Part shown: positions 44,475 to 53,954 of the stretch, piece after piece | Layout of the letters: every line of letters begins with the position of its first letter | Position numbering within the stretch: position 1 is the first letter of the stretch | Source: Flavobacteriaceae bacterium | Lineage (GTDB): Bacteria > Bacteroidota > Bacteroidia > Flavobacteriales > Flavobacteriaceae | DNA: 64,000 nt | Reading direction: 5' to 3' | NCBI GenBank assembly: GCA_023257625.1 | Contig: JALRBW010000006.1 | Coordinates: 1 to 64,000, forward strand | Notes under the pieces: generated by a model | What the model was told of the DNA's origin: nothing | The model's database searches: none | The model's input: the letters and a program-made list of their open reading frames with translations, nothing else | Translations under genes and position numbers: made by a program

Positions 44475-45203
44475 ATGAATCGGGACAGTAACGCATACAC
44501 CTTTTTATTCGCAACCTTAATGGTATTGGTTGTTGCTTCTGCACTTGCTTTTACAGCCACTTCGTTAAAAGACTTACAAGCTGCGAATGTGCGTAAAGAA
44601 AAAATGCAAAATATTTTAGCCACCATTGGAATAGAAACTGATAGAGAACAAGCAGAAGAAATGTATAATAAATACATAACAGCCGCCCTTTCTTTGACTT
44701 CTTCTGGTGCTGTTGATGCCGATGTTAATGCTTTTGAAATTAACCTAAACAACGAATTGAAAAAACCTGTCGATCAACAACGTTTTCCTGTATATGAAGC
44801 AAATGTTGATGGTGCTAAATTTTATGTGGTACCTCTTCGTGGAGCAGGGCTTTGGAATGCCATTTGGGGCTACATTGCCTTAAAAGAGGATAAAAATACA
44901 ATACAGGGTGCTGTTTTTGATCATGTTGGAGAAACTGCAGGTCTCGGAGCTGAAATTACTCAGCAATGGTTTCAAGATCGCTTTAAAGATGAAAAAGTAT
45001 TTAATGAAGCTGGCGAATTAGTAGGAATAACCGTTTCTAAAACTAACAACGATCCAAAAGACACCGATAAGAATGATCATGAAGTAGATGCAATTTCTGG
45101 AGCAACTATAACCGGAGATGGAGTGACTAATATGATCTTAGAGCGTTTGACGCATTACATACCTTATTTAAAATCAGATACTGCTATAGCAGCTATTGAC
45201 TAA
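44475..45203 (+). CDS. nqrC: Na+-translocating NADH:quinone reductase subunit C
   Basis: NqrC has one N-terminal membrane anchor (TFLFATLMVLVVASALAFTA) and a periplasmic FMN-binding domain. The flavinylation motif is DAISGATITGDGVTNM with Thr211 in SGAT. GLWNAIWGYIALKEDKNTI and ETAGLGAEITQQWFQDRF are family segments. The 242-residue length is typical. It starts 1 base after the nqrB stop. Confidence 0.95.
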   Translation: MNRDSNAYTFLFATLMVLVVASALAFTATSLKDLQAANVRKEKMQNILATIGIETDREQAEEMYNKYITAALSLTSSGAVDADVNAFEINLNNELKKPVDQQRFPVYEANVDGAKFYVVPLRGAGLWNAIWGYIALKEDKNTIQGAVFDHVGETAGLGAEITQQWFQDRFKDEKVFNEAGELVGITVSKTNNDPKDTDKNDHEVDAISGATITGDGVTNMILERLTHYIPYLKSDTAIAAID

Positions 45204-45205
45204 AC

Positions 45206-45901
45206 ATGGAAGAAAACAAAAAAACAACCGAAATAAAACCAACGGTTCTTTTTGTCAACAAAGAACGAGAACCACTGTTTTCAAAAAAGAATCGAAAATT
45301 ATTGTCTGATCCAATGGATGATAATAACCCAATTACCGTTCAAGTTCTGGGTATTTGTTCTGCATTAGCAATTACTGTTCAGTTAAAGCCTGCTATTGTA
45401 ATGAGCATCTCGGTTATGGCTGTTATGGCTGCCAGTAACGTGATTATTTCCTTATTGCGTGATTTAATTCCAAACCGAATACGTATTATCGTTCAATTGG
45501 TAGTGGTTGCCTCAATGGTAATTTTAGTAGATCAAGTACTTCGTGCTTATGCCTACGATGTAAGTAAAGAACTGTCCATATTTATTGGATTAATTATAAC
45601 CAACTGTATTGTAATGGGTAGATTAGAAGCCTTTGCCTTAGGGAATGGCGTTTGGAAATCCTTTCTAGACGGAATAGGAAATGCTGCAGGATATGGTTTT
45701 ATTCTTATACTTGTTGCTTTTTTTAGAGAACTTTTAGGGTCAGGAAAGTTATTTGGTTTTCAAGTAATTCCAGATGCAATTTATTCGTTGGGGTACGTAA
45801 ATAACGGACTTATGTTACTTTCCCCTATGGCACTAATAACTGTCGGAATAATCATTTGGATTCAACGATCTCGTAACCGAACATTAATAGAAAAAAATTA
45901 A
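45206..45901 (+). CDS. nqrD: Na+-translocating NADH:quinone reductase subunit D
   Basis: NqrD is a six-helix membrane subunit related to RnfE, forming with NqrE the pair that binds an intramembrane iron site. Visible are LSDPMDDNNPITVQVLGICS, NVIISLLRDLIPNRIRI, GLIITNCIVMGRLEAFALGN, and ALGNGVWKSFLDGIGNAAGY with the conserved Cys. A charged N-terminal extension of about 30 residues precedes the first helix. It is 2 bases after nqrC. Confidence 0.95.
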   Translation: MEENKKTTEIKPTVLFVNKEREPLFSKKNRKLLSDPMDDNNPITVQVLGICSALAITVQLKPAIVMSISVMAVMAASNVIISLLRDLIPNRIRIIVQLVVVASMVILVDQVLRAYAYDVSKELSIFIGLIITNCIVMGRLEAFALGNGVWKSFLDGIGNAAGYGFILILVAFFRELLGSGKLFGFQVIPDAIYSLGYVNNGLMLLSPMALITVGIIIWIQRSRNRTLIEKN

Positions 45902-45910
45902 AAACCTAAG

Positions 45911-46528
45911 ATGGAAGCCTATTTAAATTTATTTGTAAAGAGCATCTTTATTGAAAACATGATTTTTGCCTACTTCTTAGGGATGTGTTCTTATTTAGCT
46001 GTTTCTAAAACGGTCAAAACTGCTGTTGGATTGGGTCTTGCAGTCATCTTTGTGTTGGCAATTACGGTACCCATCAACTTTTTACTTGACACCTATTTGT
46101 TGCGTCCGGGGGCTTTATCTTGGATGGGTGCTGATTATGCATCATTAGATTTAAGCTTTTTGAGTTTTATAATGTTTATAGCTGTTATTGCATCAATGGT
46201 GCAACTTGTAGAAATGGTTGTTGAAAAATTTGCCCCTGCTTTGTACGGCGCTTTAGGGATTTTCTTACCTCTAATTGCGGTAAACTGTGCCATTTTAGGA
46301 GGCTCTTTATTCATGCAACAAAAAGACTTTTCAGGAGTTGCTGAATCTGCAGTCTATGGATTTGGATCTGGAATAGGTTGGTTATTAGCCATACTTGCTA
46401 TTGCTGCCATTAGAGAAAAAATTAGCTATTCTAATGTACCTGCTCCTCTTCGTGGTTTAGGGATTACCTTTATTATCACAGGATTAATGGCATTAGGTTT
46501 TATGAGTTTTATGGGAATTAAATTATAA
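45911..46528 (+). CDS. nqrE: Na+-translocating NADH:quinone reductase subunit E
   Basis: NqrE is the inverted partner of NqrD, with six hydrophobic segments in 205 residues. It shows [58 protein letters not shown] with the conserved Cys, and [20 protein letters not shown] near the end. All are standard NqrE elements. The gap to nqrD is 9 bases. Confidence 0.96.
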   Translation: MEAYLNLFVKSIFIENMIFAYFLGMCSYLAVSKTVKTAVGLGLAVIFVLAITVPINFLLDTYLLRPGALSWMGADYASLDLSFLSFIMFIAVIASMVQLVEMVVEKFAPALYGALGIFLPLIAVNCAILGGSLFMQQKDFSGVAESAVYGFGSGIGWLLAILAIAAIREKISYSNVPAPLRGLGITFIITGLMALGFMSFMGIKL

Positions 46529-46536
46529 TATTTGGT

Positions 46537-47832
46537 ATGGATTATTCAGTTGTTTTAGCCAGTGTAATAGTTTTTTTAATTATCACCTTTTTATTAGTTG
46601 GGATGCTATTGGGTGCCAAAGCCAAACTTCTTCCTTCGGGACCCGTTTCACTCTTAATTAATGGGGACAATAAAGTAGAAGTTTCCTCAGGAGGTACACT
46701 TTTGGGGACCTTAGGAAATAATAAAATATTTTTACCCTCAGCCTGCGGGGGAGGAGGAACCTGCATTCAATGTAAATGTCAAGTTATTGAAGGAGGAGGC
46801 GAAATATTGCCTACAGAAGCTCCTCATTTTTCCAGAAAAGAAATTGCTGAAGGATGGCGATTAGGTTGCCAAGTGAAAGTAAAACAAGACATGGTAATTC
46901 AAGTTCCAGAAGAAGTTTTTGGAATTAAAAAATATGAAGCCACTGTGGTACGCAACTGGAATGTGGCCTCTTTTATCAAAGAATTTGTAGTAGAAATTCC
47001 AGAAGAAATGGATTACAAAGCAGGAGGATACATTCAAATTGAGATTCCTCCCTGCGAAATAAAATACGATGATATCGATATTTCTGCTCACCCAGAAGAA
47101 CACCCAGGTGAACCTGATAAATTTAAATTAGAGTGGGATAAGTTTGCCCTTTGGCCCCTAGTGATGAAAAATACGGAGACGGTTGAACGCGCCTATTCTA
47201 TGGCTTCTTTCCCCGCAGAAGGAAAAGAAATTATGTTGAACGTCCGAATTGCAACCCCTCCTTTTGACCGTGCAAAAAACGGTTGGATGGATGTAAATCC
47301 GGGGGTGGCATCATCTTATATTTTTTCAAAAAAACCAGGAGACAAGGTCATCATTTCTGGTCCTTATGGTGAGTTTTTTATTAATGAGTCTGACGCTGAA
47401 ATGCTTTATGTAGGAGGAGGAGCCGGAATGGCCCCAATGCGCTCTCATTTGTACGAATTGTTTAGAACTTTAAAAACGGGTCGCAATGTCACCTTTTGGT
47501 ATGGAGGGCGTTCTAAAAGAGAACTTTTCTATATTGACCATTTTAGAGCGCTAGAAAAAGATTTTCCGAATTTTAAATTCTTTATAGCCTTATCAGAACC
47601 CCTACCTGAAGACAATTGGAAAGAGAAGACAAGTCTTGACGCTGAAGGCGACGGATTTACTGGATTTGTACATCAAGTGGTTATTGATCAATACCTGTCA
47701 AATCATGACGCTCCAGAAGATATTGAAGTTTATTTCTGTGGGCCTCCTTTAATGAACCAAGCTGTAGAACGTATGGCAGAAGATTTTGGGGTACCTCCTG
47801 AAAATGTACGTTTTGATGACTTTGGTGGATAA
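46537..47832 (+). CDS. nqrF: Na+-translocating NADH:quinone reductase subunit F
   Basis: NqrF takes electrons from NADH. After one N-terminal helix ([20 protein letters not shown]), a 2Fe-2S ferredoxin domain carries Cys ligands in [20 protein letters not shown] and [10 protein letters not shown]. The FAD domain has [13 protein letters not shown] and [20 protein letters not shown], and the NADH domain has [32 protein letters not shown] and [13 protein letters not shown]. It ends in DDFGG as usual. It is the last nqr gene and is followed by a terminator. Confidence 0.97.
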   Translation: MDYSVVLASVIVFLIITFLLVGMLLGAKAKLLPSGPVSLLINGDNKVEVSSGGTLLGTLGNNKIFLPSACGGGGTCIQCKCQVIEGGGEILPTEAPHFSRKEIAEGWRLGCQVKVKQDMVIQVPEEVFGIKKYEATVVRNWNVASFIKEFVVEIPEEMDYKAGGYIQIEIPPCEIKYDDIDISAHPEEHPGEPDKFKLEWDKFALWPLVMKNTETVERAYSMASFPAEGKEIMLNVRIATPPFDRAKNGWMDVNPGVASSYIFSKKPGDKVIISGPYGEFFINESDAEMLYVGGGAGMAPMRSHLYELFRTLKTGRNVTFWYGGRSKRELFYIDHFRALEKDFPNFKFFIALSEPLPEDNWKEKTSLDAEGDGFTGFVHQVVIDQYLSNHDAPEDIEVYFCGPPLMNQAVERMAEDFGVPPENVRFDDFGG

Positions 47833-47836
47833 TACT

Positions 47837-47861
47837 AAAAGAGGCCTTGCGCCTCTTTTTT
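47837..47861 (+). terminator. terminator after nqrF
   Basis: AAAAGAGGC (47837-47845) and GCCTCTTTT (47851-47859) form a 9-bp stem with a 5-base loop, followed by a T-run. It begins directly after the nqrF stop and separates the nqr genes from the downstream small gene and apbE. Confidence 0.85.
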
Positions 47862-47922
47862 ACTTTTTATGCTCTCCCAATCTTTTTTAAAACCTATAAG
47901 ATATGTTTATTATAATACTGCT

Positions 47923-48282
47923 ATGAGTACTTTAAGTAAACAAGACATACACCAACTGGCTATGCAAGAAGTTGGAGAATACCTTGAAGCAGAAGGCTAT
48001 GAATTTTTAGCCATAAATTCACAACCCAAGCGTACACCTCAATTTGTGTGTGTGAAAGAAAAACAATTGTTTTTTGTTGTGGTAAAAGGCTGTTTGTATC
48101 CCGATTCTCCAAAAGCCTATGACCAGGAATATATGGAAAAGGTAAAATCACACGCTCAAAAAAATAAGGCCCAGCTTTTGTTTGGCGGGGTGGGATTTGC
48201 TCACGCAAATGAATATGCGCTTCCGCTAACTAAAAATGACCCCTATGTGGTTAACTTCAATGGACTTGAACAAATTAAGTAG
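47923..48282 (+). CDS. small conserved protein between nqrF and apbE
   Basis: The 119-residue product (from ATG 47923; the frame is open upstream to 47869) is soluble with no signal peptide. It shows DIHQLAMQEVGEYLEAEGYE, RTPQFVCVKEKQLFFVVVKG, and HAQKNKAQLLFGGVGFAHA. The strand-helix alternation is reminiscent of restriction-endonuclease-like folds, but I do not assign one. A small gene in this position next to nqrF is familiar from other Bacteroidota, where databases sometimes label it an NQR subunit F fragment; it has no NqrF domain. It overlaps apbE by 23 bases, so it may assist NQR assembly; that is inference. Confidence 0.7.
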   Translation: MSTLSKQDIHQLAMQEVGEYLEAEGYEFLAINSQPKRTPQFVCVKEKQLFFVVVKGCLYPDSPKAYDQEYMEKVKSHAQKNKAQLLFGGVGFAHANEYALPLTKNDPYVVNFNGLEQIK

Positions 48283-49270
48283 ACTTTTTTTCTTGGTTTT
48301 TCTTCTTGTAGGTTGTACGCGTGATCCTCAACCCGTTCAACGTATTCAAGGTCTTGCCCTGGGCACTTCCTATTCCATTCAGTATGCATCGGAAACCCTT
48401 AAAGCAGAAGTGTTTGAAAAAACGGTTGATTCTCTTTTCGATGTTTTAAATCAATCCTTATCTACCTACCTGCCCAATTCAGACATTTCAAAAATTAATC
48501 GAGGAGACAGCACGCTTGTTGTGGATGAACATTTTGAAAAAGTATACAATGCAGCCTCTTGGGTATGGGAACTTACGGAAGGATATTTTGACCCTACCGT
48601 AGGAGCTTTAGTAAATGCGTATGGTTTTGGACCCGGAAAACCCATTACCAATTTAAGTGACTCACAAAGAGATAGTTTGATGCTTTTTACCGGATGGGAT
48701 AAAACCGAATTAACGCCTCAAAAAACCATCATTAAAAAGCATCCCCATCTTTATTTTGATTTTAACGCTTTAGCAAAAGGGTATGTTGTAGATGTAATTG
48801 CCAATGCCCTACGCGCAAAAAATTGCTACTCTTTTCTAGTGGAGATTGGAGGAGAAATTGTAGCTCAAGGCAAAAGTCCAAATTCTGGAAACTATTGGAA
48901 AATAGCAATTGACGACCCTCAACAACAAGAGGAAAGAAAATTCATTCAAGTTTTAACCCTTCAAAATCAAGCCATAGCCACTTCAGGGAACTACAGAAAA
49001 TATAATGTTGACCCAACAACAGGGAAACGAACAGCACATTCAATTAATCCTAAAACCGGACTAGCCTTTCCTACTGCTGTATTGAGTGCTTCTGTAGTAG
49101 CTCCTGACTGTATGACTGCAGATGCCCTTGCCACCGCTTTGATGGTAATGCCTTTAGAAAAATCAAGAGAGATGCTTGACCAGCTTGAGGGGATAGAGGG
49201 GTATTGGATTATTTCAGATGATGAGGGTAAGCTTCAAGAAGTATTTACTAGCGGATTTCCTAGAGAGTAG
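48260..49270 (+). CDS. apbE: FAD:protein FMN transferase lipoprotein
   Basis: ApbE moves FMN from FAD onto Thr residues of periplasm-facing proteins such as NqrB and NqrC. ATG 48260 gives a lipoprotein signal ending LLVGC. The domain shows GLALGTSYSIQYAS, EGYFDPTVGALVNAYGFGPG, YFDFNALAKGYVVDVIANAL, FLVEIGGEIVAQG, TSGNYRKYNVD and HSINPKTGLAF. The Mg2+ region is APDCMTADALATALMVM. Length (336 residues) is normal. Its position behind nqrA-F, whose products contain two flavinylation sites, explains its role. It converges on the methyltransferase gene with an 11-base overlap. Confidence 0.95.
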   Translation: MDLNKLSRLFFLVFLLVGCTRDPQPVQRIQGLALGTSYSIQYASETLKAEVFEKTVDSLFDVLNQSLSTYLPNSDISKINRGDSTLVVDEHFEKVYNAASWVWELTEGYFDPTVGALVNAYGFGPGKPITNLSDSQRDSLMLFTGWDKTELTPQKTIIKKHPHLYFDFNALAKGYVVDVIANALRAKNCYSFLVEIGGEIVAQGKSPNSGNYWKIAIDDPQQQEERKFIQVLTLQNQAIATSGNYRKYNVDPTTGKRTAHSINPKTGLAFPTAVLSASVVAPDCMTADALATALMVMPLEKSREMLDQLEGIEGYWIISDDEGKLQEVFTSGFPRE

Positions 49271-50030
49271 GTGATTGTTTTTTTATCCCTACCGGAATTT
49301 TTTCAGTAACAAAAAGGCCGTAACGTTCAATTTCGTCGGGGGATAAGTGCGTTAAAAAATCAACGGCATGGGCAACAAAACCCGCCTTTTCTAATCGTTG
49401 ATAATAATCGGTTCCATAAATCCGTACATGATCGTATTGTCCAAAAATTTGGGTACGTTCCTTATTGTCGGTAATGGAATTGTCTTCAAAGGTTGTAGTC
49501 CGGGATTCATCTAATGGGACTTGTGCAATTAAAGTTCCTCCTTTTTTCAATACCCTATAAAGCTCTTTCATCGCTTTATGATCGTCAGGAATATGCTCTA
49601 AAACATGATTGCAAAAAATTAAATCGTACTGTTCGTTTTTAAACGGAAGGGAACAAATGTCTGCTTTAATATCTGCAAGCGGTGAGTGGAGGTCTGTTGT
49701 GGTATACGACCAATTTTTAAGGGCTTTAAATTTTGTATAAAACACCTGTTCTGGGGCAATGTGCAATACATTTAGCGATTGATTGAGAAAGTCAGTTTCT
49801 CGGGATAAATACAACCATAGCAGACGATGGCGTTCTAAAGAAAGGGTTCCCGGACAAAGAGCATTTTGTCGAATTTTTTGGTAGCCATAGGGCAAAAATG
49901 TGCGGTAGTGACTCCCGTCAATCGGATCGGTAAACCGATTGCCCTTATACCAAAGTTTTAATAAGGGGCGAAGGTACACGCTAAGTTTTATCAATAAAGG
50001 ACGAGGAAAAAGGTGTAAGACCCTTTTCAT
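49260..50030 (-). CDS. class I SAM-dependent methyltransferase
   Basis: Rossmann methyltransferase of 256 residues. NVLHIAPEQVFYTKFK occupies the position of motif I, and TTDLHSPLADIKADICSLPF supplies the acidic motif II and III. YDLIFCNHVLEHIPDDHKAM and ELYRVLKKGGTLIAQVPLD are the motif IV-V segment of UbiE/Methyltransf_11 enzymes. The glycine-rich motif I is degenerate (IAPE rather than GxGxG). The Arg-rich N-terminus (LFPRPLLIKLSVYLRPLLK) suggests membrane or RNA contact. The substrate is unknown. It overlaps map by 4 bases in a map-first transcript. Confidence 0.85.
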   Translation of the reverse strand: MKRVLHLFPRPLLIKLSVYLRPLLKLWYKGNRFTDPIDGSHYRTFLPYGYQKIRQNALCPGTLSLERHRLLWLYLSRETDFLNQSLNVLHIAPEQVFYTKFKALKNWSYTTTDLHSPLADIKADICSLPFKNEQYDLIFCNHVLEHIPDDHKAMKELYRVLKKGGTLIAQVPLDESRTTTFEDNSITDNKERTQIFGQYDHVRIYGTDYYQRLEKAGFVAHAVDFLTHLSPDEIERYGLFVTEKIPVGIKKQSPTL

Positions 50031-50851
50031 AAAATAATGGTTTTTTTCCGATATAAAACCTCTTCGTCGCTTTCAATTCCTAGGGCCTTATAAATGTATT
50101 CGAAAGTAGAAAGCAATTCGGGTTTTCCATCAATTAAGGCTACGTTGTGTTCAAAATGAGCAGAGGGCTTTCCATCGGCGGTTAAGATGGTCCAGCCATC
50201 TTTGAGTTGTTTAATGCGGTGTGTGCCTTGATTCACCATAGGCTCTATGGCCAATACCATACCATCAACAAATTTTTTTCCTCTTCCTCTCTTTCCATAG
50301 TTGGGCACTTCTGGACCTTCATGCATTTCTCTACCCAATCCGTGTCCCACTAATTCGCGTACCATTCCAAAACCTTCTTTTTCACAATGGGCTTGTATGG
50401 CATACCCTAAATCACCTAAACGGTTTCCAGCACAAAACATGGCAATCCCTTTATAAAGCGATTCCTTAGTAATGTTTAATAATTTTTGAGTTTCTTTTTC
50501 AATTTCACCAACGGCAAAGGTATAGGCGTGATCACCATAAAATCCATTTTTATAAGCACCACAATCAATAGAAATAATGTCGCCCTCTTCCAATGGGGTG
50601 TTATTGGGAATACCATGTACTACTTGTGCATTTGGGCTCATACACAGGGTATTCGGGAAATCATACAGTCCTAAAAAACCAGGTTCAGCATTATGATCAC
50701 GGATGAATGCTTCTGCCAATCGATCTAATTCAAGGGTAGTTACCCCGGGTTTTATTTCGGCAGCAAGCATTCCTAATGTTTTCGAAACAATTAGGGCACT
50801 TTCTCGGATACATTCTATTTCCTCTTGATTTTTTAAATAGATAGCCCCCAT
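50027..50851 (-). CDS. map: methionine aminopeptidase, type I
   Basis: Map removes the initiator methionine from nascent proteins. The 274-residue protein from ATG 50851 starts MGAIYLKNQEEIECIRESA. Metal ligands are visible: DCGAYKNGFYGDHAYTF (two Asp), GHGLGREMHEGPEVPNYG (His), IEPMVNQG (Glu), and FEHNVALIDG with the last ligand Glu. VVHGIPNN holds the catalytic His. The frame is open to 50941, but that extension would read through the end of the neighbouring thioredoxin-like gene. The C-terminal tail is about 20 residues longer than the E. coli enzyme. Confidence 0.96.
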   Translation of the reverse strand: MGAIYLKNQEEIECIRESALIVSKTLGMLAAEIKPGVTTLELDRLAEAFIRDHNAEPGFLGLYDFPNTLCMSPNAQVVHGIPNNTPLEEGDIISIDCGAYKNGFYGDHAYTFAVGEIEKETQKLLNITKESLYKGIAMFCAGNRLGDLGYAIQAHCEKEGFGMVRELVGHGLGREMHEGPEVPNYGKRGRGKKFVDGMVLAIEPMVNQGTHRIKQLKDGWTILTADGKPSAHFEHNVALIDGKPELLSTFEYIYKALGIESDEEVLYRKKTIIL

Positions 50852-50852
50852 A

Positions 50853-51413
50853 TTAAAAATCAGAGTAGGCGTTTTGGTAGGGCTCTTTTTTAAGAATCTT
50901 GGAAATGTCTTGTAGGAGTGTTTCAACCGGAAGTTCCACAAATCGATTGTTTTCTAATCCATTTTCATAAAATATCAATGTGGGGATATTTATGATTCCG
51001 TATTCTTTTTCATAGCCAGACGGACTATCTTTATTTTCTGTAAGCCCATACATTTCTATACGATCATTGGATACCTCTAGGGCATCAAGTATTTTAAACA
51101 TACCCCCTAATTCACGTTGTGTGTCACCACACCATGTGCCAAGAAAAAGTTTAAAAGTGAGGTTTTTGGCTAGTGGCCGATGTTCTTTAATCCACTCCTC
51201 TGACAATTGAAGGAAATCATATTCGGGTTGAAACCAGGACATGAATTCTTCCGTATCTAAATTGGCTCGATTCATAGGGCCAATTACAACCGTTTCTCCT
51301 TCTTCCCCAATTAAGGTTTCAACTGCTAAAGGAATAAGTTTCTCGGTTTTTAATGTTGAGGTGCAGTTAAGTAACATTAAACTTAAAAGTGCAATGGTAA
51401 ATTTTTTATTCAT
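50853..51413 (-). CDS. thioredoxin-like lipoprotein with single active-site Cys
   Basis: The 186-residue protein has a lipoprotein signal (KKFTIALLSLMLLNC). A thioredoxin fold follows in the second half: LTFKLFLGTWCGDTQRELGG, MYGLTENKDS, and the cis-Pro segment IINIPTLIFYENG. The usual CxxC is WCGDT here, so the resolving Cys is missing and it cannot act as a normal dithiol oxidoreductase; monothiol or binding roles are possible. It lies between gpmI and map with a 4-base overlap to gpmI and one base before map, so the genes form one transcript. Confidence 0.8.
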   Translation of the reverse strand: MNKKFTIALLSLMLLNCTSTLKTEKLIPLAVETLIGEEGETVVIGPMNRANLDTEEFMSWFQPEYDFLQLSEEWIKEHRPLAKNLTFKLFLGTWCGDTQRELGGMFKILDALEVSNDRIEMYGLTENKDSPSGYEKEYGIINIPTLIFYENGLENNRFVELPVETLLQDISKILKKEPYQNAYSDF

Positions 51414-52936
51414 GGTTTTATAAGTAATGAGTGTTGAGTCATTGTTTTGGGAGGTTCAATTTTCATTAAATCTAATAGAGTTGGTGCAATATCTCCTAAA
51501 ATACCAGACTTTATTTTCTTGTGTTCTCCATCTACTAAAATCAGTGGAACAGGATTAGTAGTATGTGCAGTGTTGGGGCTACCATCAGGGTTTATCATGG
51601 TTTCACAATTCCCATGATCTGCAAGAACTAATATGGCATAGTGATGCTCAAGAGCCGCTTCTATAACATCTTTAGCACATTGATCAACCGTTTCGCAGGC
51701 CTTTACAGCAGCATATAAATCACCAGTGTGGCCAACCATATCTGGATTGGCAAAGTTTAGACATATAAAATCAGGAGTAGCTTCATTTATTTTAGTTACT
51801 ATGGCATCTCGGATATCAAAGGCGCTCATTTCTGGTTTTAAATCGTAAGTGGCTACTTTAGGAGAGGGACATAAGATTCGCTCTTCTCCTTCAAAAGGAA
51901 TTTCTCTACCACCATTAAAGAAAAAAGTGACATGGGGATATTTTTCTGTTTCTGCAATACGAACTTGAGTTTTTCCAGCTTTTGAAAGCACTTCTCCAAG
52001 TGTATTTTCTAAATTGTCTTTATCAAAAATTACATGAACTTTTTCAAAAGAATCATCGTAATTGGTTAAGGTAACATAGTAAAAAGAAAACGGAAACATA
52101 TCGAATTCAGGAAAGGCTTTTTGGGTAAGCACTTGAGTTAATTCCCTCCCTCTGTCAGTTCTGAAATTAAAAAATATTACTACGTCATCTGCTTCTAATT
52201 TAGATATTGCGTTACCAGAAGTATCGGCTTTAAAAAGAGGCTTAATAAATTCATCGGTAACACCCTCTTTATAACTTTGGGCTAAGCTAACTTCAAAATT
52301 TTGAGTAGGTGTTCCTTTGCCATGTATTAATAGGTCATAAGCTAATTTAACACGTTCCCAGCGCTGGTCTCGATCCATTGCATAATATCGCCCTATTAGC
52401 GATGCCAATTCTCCTCCTGTATGTTTTAGGGTTGTTTCAAGTTCTGATACAAACCCTATGCCCGATTGGGGATCAACGTCACGTCCGTCTGTAAACCCAT
52501 GAACAAAAACATGTGGAAGTTGATATTCAGCAATAAGTGAAAGTAACCCTTTTAAATGGTTAATGTGCGAATGGACTCCACCATCAGATAACAATCCTAA
52601 AAGATGTACTTTTTTTCCTTCTTTTTGGGCAAATTTAAGAGCTTCTGTAAGTACTTTTTCCTCACGTAAACGATTGTGTGTAACAGCTAAATTTATTTTT
52701 GCTAAATCTTGATAAACGATTCGCCCTGCACCTAAATTCATATGGCCAACCTCACTGTTACCCATCTGTCCTTCAGGTAGCCCTACATGCTTTCCGTCTG
52801 TGCGAAGTGTAGCATGGGAATATTTTGTGTATAGAGAATCGATATAGGGTGTATGGGCAATATCAACCGCAGAAACGGTTTTGTCGGGGGCCATTCCCCA
52901 ACCGTCGAGAATCATGAGTAGGGTCTTTTGAGACAT
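51410..52936 (-). CDS. gpmI: 2,3-bisphosphoglycerate-independent phosphoglycerate mutase
   Basis: GpmI interconverts 3- and 2-phosphoglycerate in glycolysis using Mn2+. The 508-residue protein shows LLMILDGWGMAPD with the first metal Asp and the phospho-Ser in GQMGNSEVGHMNLGAGRIVY. HVFVHGFTDGRDVDP, IGRYYAMDRDQRWERV, FFNFRTDRGRELTQ and FANPDMVGHTGD follow, with VLADHGNCETM and TNPVPLILV near the C-terminus. All metal ligands are in place. It is first in a run with the thioredoxin-like gene, map and the methyltransferase. Confidence 0.97.
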   Translation of the reverse strand: MSQKTLLMILDGWGMAPDKTVSAVDIAHTPYIDSLYTKYSHATLRTDGKHVGLPEGQMGNSEVGHMNLGAGRIVYQDLAKINLAVTHNRLREEKVLTEALKFAQKEGKKVHLLGLLSDGGVHSHINHLKGLLSLIAEYQLPHVFVHGFTDGRDVDPQSGIGFVSELETTLKHTGGELASLIGRYYAMDRDQRWERVKLAYDLLIHGKGTPTQNFEVSLAQSYKEGVTDEFIKPLFKADTSGNAISKLEADDVVIFFNFRTDRGRELTQVLTQKAFPEFDMFPFSFYYVTLTNYDDSFEKVHVIFDKDNLENTLGEVLSKAGKTQVRIAETEKYPHVTFFFNGGREIPFEGEERILCPSPKVATYDLKPEMSAFDIRDAIVTKINEATPDFICLNFANPDMVGHTGDLYAAVKACETVDQCAKDVIEAALEHHYAILVLADHGNCETMINPDGSPNTAHTTNPVPLILVDGEHKKIKSGILGDIAPTLLDLMKIEPPKTMTQHSLLIKP

Positions 52937-52950
52937 GTATTATTTTTTTG

Positions 52951-52958
52951 CAAAGATA
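52951..52958 (-). promoter_or_regulatory. candidate gpmI -7 box (TATCTTTG)
   Basis: On the minus strand TATCTTTG matches TAnnTTTG exactly and lies 14 bases before the gpmI ATG, in the divergent gap shared with rsgA. The -33 element is not clear. Confidence 0.45.
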
Positions 52959-53027
52959 CAAAATTAGTAGGTGAAGCCTGGGAGGGGAGGAGCTGAAAAA
53001 AAAGCTGTTTCTTTGTAAATAAAACAC

Positions 53028-53951
53028 TTGAACAAAGGTCTTGTTTACCGTTCCACTGGAAGCCGATGTACTGTAAAGTCGGCAGATACTTTTTATGAAT
53101 GCCGTATAAAAGGCAAACTCAGGCTTCAGGGCATAAAAAGCACTAATCCCGTAGCTGTGGGCGATGTAGTGGAGTTTGAAACAGATAAAATCCATCCAAA
53201 TGAAGGGAATATAGTGTCGGTAGAAGAGCGCAAAAATTACATTGTCCGCAAATCGGTTAATTTGTCAAAACAAACCCACATCATTGCCTCTAATATTGAC
53301 CAAGTATTTTTATTAGTAACCCTATTTCAACCCCCTACTTTTCCCGCTTTTATAGATCGCTTTTTGGTAACAGCTGAAGCCTATCACATCCCAGCCATTG
53401 TTGTTTTTAACAAGATTGATACCTACGATTCAACCGAACTTGTTGCGTTGGAACACTTACAAAAAGTGTATTCCGATATCGGTTATGAAACCTTTACAAT
53501 TTCAGCAAAATCAGGGCAAGACATCGAGAAAATAAAACAGAAAATGAAAGGTAAGGTGAGTATGTTTGCAGGGCATAGTGGAGTCGGAAAATCAACCTTA
53601 ATCAATTCAATTGCCCCTCATTTACAATTAAAAACTTCGCCGTTATCTTCCCACCACAATCAAGGAACCCATACCACAACTTTTGCGGAAATGTTTGATT
53701 TAGACCAGGCCATTCAAATTATTGATACTCCTGGAATTAAGGGATTTGGAGTCGTCGACATGACAAAAGATGAAATTAGCGGTTATTTTCCTGAATTTAA
53801 AAAAATTCAAGGGCAGTGTAAATTTCACAATTGCATGCATTTAAACGAGCCACAGTGTGCTGTTTTGGAAGGAGTAACTAAAGGCACAATTGCGGAATCG
53901 AGGTATATAAGTTATGTTCAATTATTAGAAGAGGATTCGCTTTACAGATAG
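53028..53951 (+). CDS. rsgA: ribosome small-subunit-dependent GTPase A
   Basis: RsgA is a circularly permuted GTPase in 30S maturation. An OB domain (YRSTGSRCTVKS, YECRIKGKLRLQGIKSTNPV, AVGDVVEFE) comes first. The GTPase motifs then appear in permuted order: VVFNKIDTYD (G4), FTISAKSGQ (G5), FAGHSGVGKSTLINSI (G1) and IIDTPGIKGFG (G3). A C-terminal zinc knuckle, CKFHNCMHLNEPQC, ends it. No ATG precedes the OB domain, so the TTG at 53028 is the start; it gives the usual N-terminus and 307 residues. The gene is divergent from gpmI and 3 bases before dtd. Confidence 0.95.
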   Translation: MNKGLVYRSTGSRCTVKSADTFYECRIKGKLRLQGIKSTNPVAVGDVVEFETDKIHPNEGNIVSVEERKNYIVRKSVNLSKQTHIIASNIDQVFLLVTLFQPPTFPAFIDRFLVTAEAYHIPAIVVFNKIDTYDSTELVALEHLQKVYSDIGYETFTISAKSGQDIEKIKQKMKGKVSMFAGHSGVGKSTLINSIAPHLQLKTSPLSSHHNQGTHTTTFAEMFDLDQAIQIIDTPGIKGFGVVDMTKDEISGYFPEFKKIQGQCKFHNCMHLNEPQCAVLEGVTKGTIAESRYISYVQLLEEDSLYR

Positions 53952-53954
53952 GAT

